Shown here: one piece after another, positions 1 through 6,681 of the stretch
Position numbering within the stretch: position 1 is the stretch's first letter
Layout: every line of letters begins with the position of its first letter
Assembly (NCBI GenBank): GCA_903867275.1
Contig: CAIPQY010000560.1
Span: 1 to 12,788 of the forward strand
DNA from: an uncultured bacterium
GTDB lineage: Bacteria; Planctomycetota; Phycisphaerae; Phycisphaerales; SM1A02
Direction: 5' to 3'
DNA: 12,788 bases
The notes under the pieces: generated by a model
Database searches by the model: none
The model's input: the letters and a program-made list of their open reading frames with translations, nothing else
What the model was told of the DNA's origin: nothing
Position numbers and translations under genes: made by a program

Positions 1-402
1 CAGCGCGCCGATGTTGTCCACGTGCACCACGCCGTCGGCCACCAGCACGCTGGCGGGGCCGGCGGGAAGGGCGGCCAGCAGATCCTGCAGCGTCGGGCCC
101 TGCGTGTGCTGGCCGAGCGCCAGCGCCCCGTGATGAAAGCGGTAGCCGCTGTGTGCGGCGATCGACTCCATGTCGGCTTCGAACACCGGGCATCCCACAC
201 GCGCGGCCAGCGGCGCGATGGCCGCCATGTGCTCGGGGGCCAGCAGGGCGCTGACGGGCTTCCAGGGCCCGCGCTCGCAGGCCCGCAGGAACCGCGCCAC
301 GCAGCGGGCGCTCTCCACCAGAAACAGGTCGTGCGCGCCGCGCAGGTCGGCATCGCGCGCGTCGCGGTAGGGGGCCAGGCGCGGGTCGCCGAAGTCGGTC
401 AT
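1..402 (-). CDS. TrmH/SpoU-family RNA 2'-O-methyltransferase, N-terminal part (cut by window edge)
   Basis: This is the first 134 residues of a SPOUT-class RNA methyltransferase, which transfers a methyl group from S-adenosylmethionine to a ribose 2'-OH in rRNA or tRNA. The start is the ATG at 402-400, one base after the TGA of the upstream MCE gene, and the frame is open to the window edge. The opening (MTDFGDPRLAPYRDARDADL) and the following LFLVESARCVARFL resemble the substrate-binding N-terminal domain of TrmH-like enzymes. The visible part ends in VLVADGVVHVDNIGAL, which matches the first conserved SPOUT motif (LxEGVxxPxNIGAI type). The SAM-binding knot and the other motifs lie outside the window, so the target nucleotide cannot be stated. 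It is probably the last visible gene of the helicase-psuG-rho-MCE transcript. Confidence 0.88.
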   Translation of the reverse strand, partial: MTDFGDPRLAPYRDARDADLRGAHDLFLVESARCVARFLRACERGPWKPVSALLAPEHMAAIAPLAARVGCPVFEADMESIAAHSGYRFHHGALALGQHTQGPTLQDLLAALPAGPASVLVADGVVHVDNIGAL

Positions 403-403
403 G

Positions 404-1693
404 TCAGGGTTGCTGCGTGGGCGCCGCAAGTCGCTCCACGGCGGCGCGGAACTGCACCACGGCCTTGGCTGCGTCCTCGCGGATGCGCTTCGCCATCGCA
501 GCATCGATCGGTTCCACGCTGTCGGCGAGCTGCTGCAGCGCGTCGTTGGCGCGTCGCAGTTCGTCGGTGCACAAGACCAGTCGCGAGGCGGCCTCATAGC
601 GCTGCAGACGCGTCATGCCATCCTCGCCCGGCTTGCCCAGCAGCGCCTTCACCAGCAATCCCAGCAGATCGTCGAAGGCGCGGCTGATCTGTCCGCCCAT
701 GAGCGAGTTGTCGGCCATGAATTCGCCGTAGGCGGTGTAGGCGCCGCGACCTGCCGCGTCGATCTGGCTGCCCAGCCGCTGCACGCGCTTCCATTCCTCG
801 GTGGCCTGCTCCCACAGCCGTGTGGCGCGTGGTTCCACGTCGTCGTCGATGCGCTGCTTCAGCGTGGCCAGATTGCTTGCCAGCGCGTCGTAGATGGGTT
901 TGGCGCGCGTCCAGCCCTGATCGATGTCGTGCACGATGCCGCTGTCCGCGGCCAGTCGCGCCTGCAGCCGCTGCATCGAGGCGGACGCCTGCTCCATGGG
1001 CGAGGTCCAGGTTTCGCGATCCTTCACGATCATGTCGCGCGTCGCCAGGAAGTTCGCCTGCAACGGTGCGCTCTGGGCCCTGATGTCGGGCATCATGCGC
1101 TTCTCGATCGTCTGGCGCAGTTCGTCGATCTGGTCGGGCAGCAGGCTCACCCGTGCAGCCAGACGCGATCCCAGCAGCGCCACGGCACCGCCTGCGGGGC
1201 TGCTGGCGATCAGCACCGATCCTTCGGGCAGTTCCTCGCGCGTCATGGTGGGAACGCCGCGCTGTTCCACCGAATGATCGAGACCCGTTTCAAGGATCAC
1301 CAGCTGCACGTCGCCGCCGAGCATCGAGCTGGCGCGGGCGATCTTGGCGTTGTCATACAGGTCGATGCGCGAGTCGATCTCGAAGGTGACCAGCGTGCCG
1401 CGCGACGCGGAGGCGGGACCCTGCAAGGCGGCGGTCGCCGATCCCTGCGCAGGAATCTCGCCCGGATCGACCGACAGCACCTTGCCCCACTGGATGCCGC
1501 CGAGCGTGACGGGTGTGCCGGGTTGAACCCCGGTGACATCCTGTGACACGCGGAACGCCAGACGGTATCGGGTGCGGGACTTCCAATCGATGTTGCACAG
1601 CACGATCAGCACCGCGGCCACGCTCAGCACGATGCTGAGCAGGTAGAACCCCACGCGCGCCTCGCGGAGTGGATTGGGTTCGTGCGCGGGCAT
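404..1693 (-). CDS. MCE/MlaD-domain membrane-anchored protein (second of two)
   Basis: This is a 429-residue protein with a short cytoplasmic N-terminus, one hydrophobic segment at about residues 14-33 and a long soluble part. Residues 40-130 match an MCE (MlaD) domain: the region after the membrane anchor reads VTGVQPGTPVTLGGIQWGKV, the typical GVxxGTPVxxxGxxxGxV pattern. The rest is rich in alpha-helix and charged residues, probably coiled coil. MCE proteins form rings or tubes that carry lipids or other hydrophobic molecules across the periplasm. The gene starts 15 bases after the preceding MCE gene stops and ends one base before the methyltransferase start, so the three are very likely cotranscribed. 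No clear Shine-Dalgarno sequence precedes the ATG. The substrate is unknown. Confidence 0.9.
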   Translation of the reverse strand: MPAHEPNPLREARVGFYLLSIVLSVAAVLIVLCNIDWKSRTRYRLAFRVSQDVTGVQPGTPVTLGGIQWGKVLSVDPGEIPAQGSATAALQGPASASRGTLVTFEIDSRIDLYDNAKIARASSMLGGDVQLVILETGLDHSVEQRGVPTMTREELPEGSVLIASSPAGGAVALLGSRLAARVSLLPDQIDELRQTIEKRMMPDIRAQSAPLQANFLATRDMIVKDRETWTSPMEQASASMQRLQARLAADSGIVHDIDQGWTRAKPIYDALASNLATLKQRIDDDVEPRATRLWEQATEEWKRVQRLGSQIDAAGRGAYTAYGEFMADNSLMGGQISRAFDDLLGLLVKALLGKPGEDGMTRLQRYEAASRLVLCTDELRRANDALQQLADSVEPIDAAMAKRIREDAAKAVVQFRAAVERLAAPTQQP

Positions 1694-1708
1694 CGAGGGT
1701 GGTGCCGG

Positions 1709-2971
1709 TTACTGGCCTTCGCCGCCGGTGCTGGCCGGGGCGTTCAGCACGTCGTACAGGCGTCGCTGCGCCTGCTCGTAGCGGGCCATCGCATCCACCA
1801 CCTCGCGCTGCACCTGCATGCGGAAGGCGGCGTCGCTCTCCAGCTTGCCGGGCATCTTGGCCACGGCCTGCTGCAGGCTTTCGCCGGCCACGCGCATGTC
1901 GTCGGTGGCCATCGCGAAGCTGCGGGCCGCGTCGTACAGGTTCTCGTGCGCCACTTCGCCGGGCTTGGGCTGGTACAGCAGCTTCCACGGACTGTGACGC
2001 ACCTCGATGGCGGCCAGCTTCAGCTGCGCGGCCATCTGGCGCGAATCCTCCAGGAACGCCTCCAGCGCGGGCAGGTCGCCCACCAGCGAGCGCTGCACCT
2101 GATCCAGGCTGCTGGCCAGCGTCTGCGCCGCGTCGGCGCCGCGATCCAGCAGCTTCTGCACCGCTGGCATGCTCTTGTCCTTGAAGTCGCCGGTGATCGA
2201 GCGGGCGTTGGCCAGCGTGGCCAGCGTGTCGTCCATCAGGCGATTGATGCGCGGCTCGTTCTCCTGCAGCATGCGATCGGTGCGATTGAGCAGGCTGGCC
2301 GCGTCGGTGATGGAGGTGCCGATGGGCTTGCGCCAGTTCTCGTAGTCGCCCTTGAAGGCGGCCACCGTGGCGTTGAGGTTGGCCAGCATGGGGCCCACGT
2401 TCGTGTCGTAGTCGCGCGGCAGCGTGATGCGCATCCACTCCGCGGTCTTGGCGATGTTCAGCAGGATCTCGCGCGCCTTGTCGGCGTTGTCCGGGCCCAC
2501 CAGGCTGGCCAGCATGCCGCTGCCTTCCATGGCCATCATCACGCCGTCCTTCTTCAGCTGCTCCGAGCGCGGGTCGCCCACGCTGATGAAGTTCACGCTG
2601 GCCGAGTTGCCCAGCAGGCTGGGCACGCGCAGCACGCGCGCGCTGGATTCGGGCTTGTCCTTGCTCCAGTACAGCGGCACGCGACTGTCCACCTCGATGA
2701 ACACGCGGATGCCCTTCAGCTGCGAGGCGCTCTCGTCGATCTGCGGTTGCAGTTCCAGCACCTGTCCGGCCACCACGCCACCCACGCGCACCTCGCTGCC
2801 CTTGTTCAGGCCCGCCACGCCGTCGGTGGTGGTGAAGTCGATCCCGTAGCGGGTGTTGTTCGCGAAGATGTTCACCTTCAGCAGCACGAAGGTGACGGCC
2901 AGCGCCAGGGCGATCGCGGTGCCGACGAAGATGCCGGCGCGGATGCTGTTGAGGGAGTTCTGTTCAGCCAT
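1709..2971 (-). CDS. MCE/MlaD-domain membrane-anchored protein (first of two)
   Basis: This is a 420-residue protein starting MAEQNSLNSIRAGIFVG. A longer frame from 3040 would overlap rho and adds a proline/arginine-rich stretch with no family support, so I chose the ATG at 2971. One membrane segment lies at about residues 13-32. An MCE domain follows at about 41-130, with GVAGLNKGSEVRVGGVVAGQV as its signature. The remainder is helical and includes SPWKLLYQPKPGE at about 327-339, which I remember from planctomycetal MCE proteins. The predicted role is periplasmic lipid or hydrophobic-molecule trafficking as part of an MCE assembly. It lies 40 bases after rho and 15 bases before a second MCE gene, and the two probably work together. 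The ABC permease and ATPase that usually energise such systems are not in this window. Confidence 0.91.
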   Translation of the reverse strand: MAEQNSLNSIRAGIFVGTAIALALAVTFVLLKVNIFANNTRYGIDFTTTDGVAGLNKGSEVRVGGVVAGQVLELQPQIDESASQLKGIRVFIEVDSRVPLYWSKDKPESSARVLRVPSLLGNSASVNFISVGDPRSEQLKKDGVMMAMEGSGMLASLVGPDNADKAREILLNIAKTAEWMRITLPRDYDTNVGPMLANLNATVAAFKGDYENWRKPIGTSITDAASLLNRTDRMLQENEPRINRLMDDTLATLANARSITGDFKDKSMPAVQKLLDRGADAAQTLASSLDQVQRSLVGDLPALEAFLEDSRQMAAQLKLAAIEVRHSPWKLLYQPKPGEVAHENLYDAARSFAMATDDMRVAGESLQQAVAKMPGKLESDAAFRMQVQREVVDAMARYEQAQRRLYDVLNAPASTGGEGQ

Positions 2972-3011
2972 CACCCGAGGGTAACGCAGCCGCGGGGGGT
3001 GTGCCGCTGGT

Positions 3012-4151
3012 TCAGGCCGTGGCGGCTGCCTGCGGTCCACCCACCATGCTCTCGTTGGTGTGGTAGCGCTGCAGGGCGGCCAGCAACTGCTCGATCTGCA
3101 CCGGTGGCGGCAGGCTGAGCAGACGACGGCGCAGGGCCGTGATGGTCTTCAGTTCCTTTTCGCCAAGCAGCAGGTGTTCCTTGCGGGTGCCGCTGGCGGC
3201 CAGGTTGATGGCGGGAAACAGGCGCTTCTCGCTGATGCCGCGGTCGAGGATGAGCTCCATGTTGCCGGTGCCCTTGAACTCCTCGAAGATGATCTGATCG
3301 GCGCGACTGCCGGTGTCCACCAGGCAGGTGGCGATGATGGTGAGCGAGCCGCCCTCCTCGCAGCGACGCGCGGCGCCGAAGAGCTGCTTGGGCACCTCCA
3401 GCGCGCGGTTGTCCAGACCGCCGCTCATGGTGCGGCCGCCGCTGGCGAAGCGCCGGTTGTTGTTGAAGGCACGGCCGAGACGCGTGAGCGAGTCGAGCAG
3501 CACCACCACATCCTTGCCGGCTTCCACCATGCGCTTGGCGCGCTCGATGGCCAGGATGCCAAGCGCGGTGTGCCGCTCCACATCCTGGTCGTTGCTGCTG
3601 GCCAGCACGTGCGCGGGCACGTTGCGCTTGAAGTCGGTCACTTCCTCGGGTCGCTCGTCGATCAGCAGCGCGATCAACTCCACCTGCGGGTGGTTGTGCT
3701 TGATGCCGAAGGCGAGGTTCTGCAGCAGGATGGTCTTGCCCACCTTGGGCGGCGCCACGATCAGGCCGCGCGTGCCGAAGCCGATGGGGCAGAACAGGTC
3801 GATCAGGCGGCAGGCGGGCGGGCAGCCGCGGTACTCGAGCGCCATGCGCGGCGCGGGGTCGAGGGCGGTGAGTTCGCTGAACACCTTGCGCGCGGCGTAG
3901 TCGACGGGGGCCAGACCCTCGATCGACTGCACATCGATGGCCACGCGCTTCACGCCGCTGGGGCGGTTGGGCGCATGGCGATCCTCGAGCACGCAGTGCA
4001 CTTCCTGGCCGGGACGCAGCTGGAACTTGGCCACCAGTTCGGTGGGCACATAGGGGTCGTCCGGCGTTTCCACCAGACCGTCCTTGAACTGTCGAATGCG
4101 TCCGTCGCCGCCCGCGGAGGGAAGCTCCAGGATCCCAGTGAGGGTGTTCAT
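3012..4151 (-). CDS. rho: Transcription termination factor Rho
   Basis: This is a 379-residue hexameric RNA-dependent ATPase that ends transcription at C-rich unstructured sites. The start MNTLTGILELP is preceded by AGGAAAG, a good Shine-Dalgarno sequence, which rules out longer frames reaching 4406. The ATPase core is almost textbook. The P-loop APPKVGKT is at 133-140, LLIDERPEEV at 162-171 (catalytic-Glu region), the Walker B segment VVVLLDS ends near residue 221, the Q/R loop with SGGLDNRAL at about 243-251, EEFKGTGNMEL at about 290-300, and the arginine-finger motif SGTRKE at about 320-325. Escherichia coli Rho has 419 residues; this one lacks the N-terminal helix bundle and begins directly at the primary RNA-binding OB/cold-shock-like domain. 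In that domain the usual DGFGFLR motif appears as GGDGRIR at about 14-20, which is unusual. The gene follows psuG after 139 bases. Confidence 0.97.
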   Translation of the reverse strand: MNTLTGILELPSAGGDGRIRQFKDGLVETPDDPYVPTELVAKFQLRPGQEVHCVLEDRHAPNRPSGVKRVAIDVQSIEGLAPVDYAARKVFSELTALDPAPRMALEYRGCPPACRLIDLFCPIGFGTRGLIVAPPKVGKTILLQNLAFGIKHNHPQVELIALLIDERPEEVTDFKRNVPAHVLASSNDQDVERHTALGILAIERAKRMVEAGKDVVVLLDSLTRLGRAFNNNRRFASGGRTMSGGLDNRALEVPKQLFGAARRCEEGGSLTIIATCLVDTGSRADQIIFEEFKGTGNMELILDRGISEKRLFPAINLAASGTRKEHLLLGEKELKTITALRRRLLSLPPPVQIEQLLAALQRYHTNESMVGGPQAAATA

Positions 4152-4213
4152 GCCATCTTTCCTGCAGGCCAACGGCAAGGCGTGCTGGACGATCCATACA
4201 TGGACCGATTGCC

Positions 4214-4279
4214 GATGGGCCCGTCGCGGGCCCCATCTCCAGGCCGACTTGTTGGCAGGTGCCGGGTGGGAACCCGACC
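4214..4279 (-). promoter_or_regulatory. Two hairpins in the psuG-rho intergenic region
   Basis: Two inverted repeats sit in the 139-base gap between psuG and rho. Positions 4258-4279 form an 8-pair stem (GGT plus CGGGT pairing with ACCCG plus ACC) with a GGGA loop on the plus strand and a two-base bulge. Positions 4214-4237 form a 10-pair stem around GGGCCCG/CGGGCCC with a TCG loop and one bulged base. Neither is followed by a T-run in the transcribed direction, so they are not classic intrinsic terminators. They could reduce read-through from psuG or form a structured rho leader; rho mRNA is known to be autoregulated in other bacteria. The pairing is seen directly; the role is inferred. Confidence 0.35.
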
Positions 4280-4290
4280 CCGGTAGTGAA

Positions 4291-5271
4291 TCAGGTGGAA
4301 GCGCCCAAGTCAAGCAGCCCATGCGCGATTCGGGCGGCGGTTGTGGCGTTGTGAAGCAGCAGCGCCACATTCGCTTCCAGCGACTTGCCGCCGGTGAGCG
4401 TGGCAAGTCGGCCCAGCATGAACGGCGTCACCGCTGGGCCGTGAATGCCCTTCGACGCGGCTTCCTGTTCGGCGGCCTGCACCGCGCGATCCAGGTCTGC
4501 GCGGGTCATGGCGAAGGTGGCGGGGCAGGGCTGCACGGCCAGCACCGCGGAGGGTTGCTGCAACTGCCAATGCGCGCGCGCGGCGGCGGCCACTTCGGTT
4601 GCATCGCGCGCCACCGCCGACACCGGCAGCGACGCATCCGGCGGACAGGTGAAGCACGGGAAGTGCGGCGTGCCGATGCCGATCACCGGCACGCTGAGCG
4701 AGTCGAGCCACTCGAGCGTTGCGGGCAGATCGAGAATGCTCTTGGCGCCTGCGCAGGTGACCACCACCTGCGCGCGTGAAAGCGCGAGCAGGTCGGCGCT
4801 GATGTCGGGGTGCTGGCTCCAGCCGCGATGCACGCCGCCGATGCCGCCGGTGGCGAAGCTGCGGATGCCCGCCGCCGTGCAGGCGGCCAGCGTGGCGGCC
4901 ACGGTGAGTCCGCCGCTTGCGCGCTGCGCGATGGCGGGGCCCATGTCGCGCGAACTCAGCTTGCGAGCGGATGCGTCGCTGCCGAGGCGTTCGAGTTCTT
5001 CGGCTGAAAGGCCTGCGCGCAGCGAGCCGTCGATCACCGCCATGGTGGCGGGCACGGCGCCGGCTTCGCGCACGGCGCGTTCCATCGCGCGCGCAAGCGC
5101 CAGGTTGGCGGGCAAGCTGGATTCCCACGCGGGGCCGGCCACGCGCGCGAGCGAAGCGTTCGCCTCGCGCGGCAGGCCGTGCGTCAGCACCGCGGTTTCA
5201 AGCGCCACCACCGGGCGCCGCGCGTGCAGCGCCTCGGCCACCTCGGGATGGATGTGCAGATGCCGGTGCAC
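4291..5271 (-). CDS. psuG: Pseudouridine-5'-phosphate glycosidase PsuG
   Basis: This is a 326-residue enzyme that interconverts pseudouridine 5'-phosphate with uracil plus ribose 5-phosphate, normally in the breakdown direction of pseudouridine from RNA turnover. Family signatures are clear: VVALETAVLTHGLP with Glu25, GAVPATMAVIDG at 71-82, RKLSSRD with Lys104, FATGGIGGVHRG with His148, DISADL with Asp156, CAGAKSIL with the Schiff-base Lys177, and the C-terminal VTPFMLGRLATLTGGKSLEAN. Two departures stand out: about 20 extra residues after THGLP, and VQPCP where the family usually has ANP, putting Gln247 at the conserved Asn position. The start is a GTG, the first possible start after the in-frame TGA of the helicase nine bases upstream. 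The partner kinase PsuK is not adjacent. Confidence 0.94.
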   Translation of the reverse strand: MHRHLHIHPEVAEALHARRPVVALETAVLTHGLPREANASLARVAGPAWESSLPANLALARAMERAVREAGAVPATMAVIDGSLRAGLSAEELERLGSDASARKLSSRDMGPAIAQRASGGLTVAATLAACTAAGIRSFATGGIGGVHRGWSQHPDISADLLALSRAQVVVTCAGAKSILDLPATLEWLDSLSVPVIGIGTPHFPCFTCPPDASLPVSAVARDATEVAAAARAHWQLQQPSAVLAVQPCPATFAMTRADLDRAVQAAEQEAASKGIHGPAVTPFMLGRLATLTGGKSLEANVALLLHNATTAARIAHGLLDLGAST

Positions 5272-5280
5272 GCGCGTGTA

Positions 5281-6624
5281 TCAGCGTCGACGCGTGGCCA
5301 CGCGGCCACCAAGCCGCTTGGGCGGAAGACCCGTCGGAACCACGCCGCCCGGGAACTTGGTCGGATCGGCTGCCTCGGGCACCGGTGCCTGCGTCTCGAA
5401 GCGGTTGCGCGACACCTCGAGATCGGCCTTGCGCTTGGTCTCGAGTTCGCGTCGCGCCGTCACCTCGCTCGGCACGGGGCCGGGCGTGAAGTCGTCGTAT
5501 TCCTTGCGCGGGATCTCGACGTTGGTGAGCATCTCCACGTTGGTGAGCAGCTCGCCCTGATCTGGGCACACGAAGGTCCAGGCCACGCCGCGACGACCGG
5601 CGCGCGCGGTGCGGCCGATGCGGTGCACGTACACCTCGGGATCTTCCGGCACGTCGTAGTTGATCACGTGGCTGATGTCATCCACGTCCAGGCCGCGGGC
5701 CGCCAGGTCGCTGGCCACCAGCACGCTGAGCGAGCCGCCGCGCAGGCGTTCCATCACCTTGTCGCGGGCGCGCTGGTACATGTCGCCGTGGATGGGATGG
5801 GCGTCGATGCCCTTTTTCTGCAGGTATTCGGCCACATCGTCCACGGTGCGCTTGGTGCGGCAGAACACCACGGTGAGCTCGGGTGTCTCGTGGGTGAGCA
5901 GGTGATGCAGCAGGCGGCGCTTGTCCCAGTGCTCCACGCCCAGGTAGCTCTGATCGACCTGGCTCACCGTGAGGCTCTTCTCGGTGGTGACGATCTTCTC
6001 GGCGTCGCGCATGTAGCTGCGCGCCAGCTTCTCGATCTCGGGGCTGATGGTGGCGCTCACGAACACCGTCTGCGGGTGCTCCTTCATGCTGCCGAGGATG
6101 CGGCGGATGTCGTCGCGGAAACCGATGTCGAGCATGCGGTCGACTTCGTCGAGCACCGCCATCTTCACCTGGTTGTACGGCAGCAGGCCGCGCTCGTGCA
6201 TGTCCATCACGCGACCGGGGGTGCCCACGATGATGGCGGGACCCTTCTCCAGCTTGGAGGCCTGCGCGTTCACCGAGTTGCCGCCGTACACCGCCACCAC
6301 CGCGTGGCCGCTGTGTCGCGCGAACTCGTGGAACTCCTTGGCGACCTGGATGGCCAGCTCGCGCGTGGGCACCAGCACCAGTCCGCCGAAGGGCTTGTCG
6401 GCCGGCAGTCGCGCCAGCATGGGCAGCGCGAACGCCGCGGTCTTGCCCGTGCCGGTCTTGGCCTGCCCGAGGCAGTCCTTGCCCGACAGGGCCACCGGCA
6501 GCAGGGCTGCCTGGATCTTGGTTGGATGCTGGAAGCCCTTCGCCTCCAGTGACTGGAGGATGGAGGCGGGGAGACCGAGGTCTGCGAACCGCACGTCGAG
6601 GGCGAAGGTTTCTGAATTGGCCAT
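5281..6624 (-). CDS. DEAD-box ATP-dependent RNA helicase
   Basis: This is a 447-residue superfamily 2 RNA helicase, expected to unwind short RNA duplexes in ribosome assembly or RNA decay. Every core motif is present in order: the Q motif with PTKIQ at 34-38, motif I AKTGTGKT at 55-62, PTRELA at 86-91, TPGR at about 135-138, motif II as DEVD at 159-162 (not DEAD), SAT at 190-192, VVFCRTKR at 252-259, SDLAARGLD at 305-313, and HRIGRTARAGR at 334-344. After the second RecA domain come about 85 residues, with the repeat LTNVEM/LTNVEI at 360-371 and a basic tail ending KRLGGRVATRRR. The ATG at 6624 is chosen because the Q motif begins about 12 residues later; the frame upstream of it is antisense to alr. 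It is the likely first gene of the left operon. The exact subfamily is not assigned. Confidence 0.95.
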   Translation of the reverse strand: MANSETFALDVRFADLGLPASILQSLEAKGFQHPTKIQAALLPVALSGKDCLGQAKTGTGKTAAFALPMLARLPADKPFGGLVLVPTRELAIQVAKEFHEFARHSGHAVVAVYGGNSVNAQASKLEKGPAIIVGTPGRVMDMHERGLLPYNQVKMAVLDEVDRMLDIGFRDDIRRILGSMKEHPQTVFVSATISPEIEKLARSYMRDAEKIVTTEKSLTVSQVDQSYLGVEHWDKRRLLHHLLTHETPELTVVFCRTKRTVDDVAEYLQKKGIDAHPIHGDMYQRARDKVMERLRGGSLSVLVASDLAARGLDVDDISHVINYDVPEDPEVYVHRIGRTARAGRRGVAWTFVCPDQGELLTNVEMLTNVEIPRKEYDDFTPGPVPSEVTARRELETKRKADLEVSRNRFETQAPVPEAADPTKFPGGVVPTGLPPKRLGGRVATRRR

Positions 6625-6643
6625 AATGGATCCGAGGCCCCTG

Positions 6644-6672
6644 ATGGTAGACGAGCCGGAGAGTCGATACAA
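6644..6672 (-). promoter_or_regulatory. Candidate promoter for the helicase operon
   Basis: On the minus strand TTGTAT (6672-6667) is followed after 17 bases by TACCAT (6649-6644), giving three of six and four of six matches to the sigma-70 consensus at ideal spacing. Transcription would begin about 12 bases before the helicase ATG. The element lies in the 57-base divergent gap with alr, and its -35 overlaps the proposed alr -10. This is based on pattern only. Confidence 0.33.
6665..6670 (+). promoter_or_regulatory. Candidate -10 element for alr, giving a leaderless transcript
   Basis: GATACA ends eight bases before a GTG that is directly followed by ATG. No Shine-Dalgarno sequence lies at a useful distance; the nearest purine run, GGAG, is about 20 bases before the ATG. 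A start of transcription six to seven bases after the hexamer would fall next to the start codon. No convincing -35 is seen. Confidence 0.28.
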
Positions 6673-6681
6673 AGCCCTGTG

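Noticed and set aside
401..4286. Plus-strand frames of 380 to 480 codons opposite the MCE and rho genes
   Set aside because: They mirror the real minus-strand genes, have low-complexity H/Q/R/A composition and show no recognisable domain.
4152..4406. N-terminal extension of Rho upstream of MNTLTG
   Set aside because: The extension is not Rho-like, overlaps the end of psuG, and a good Shine-Dalgarno sequence precedes the shorter start.
5179..6552. Plus-strand frame of 457 codons opposite psuG and the helicase
   Set aside because: It is antisense to two well-identified enzymes and has repetitive His/Ala/Val composition.
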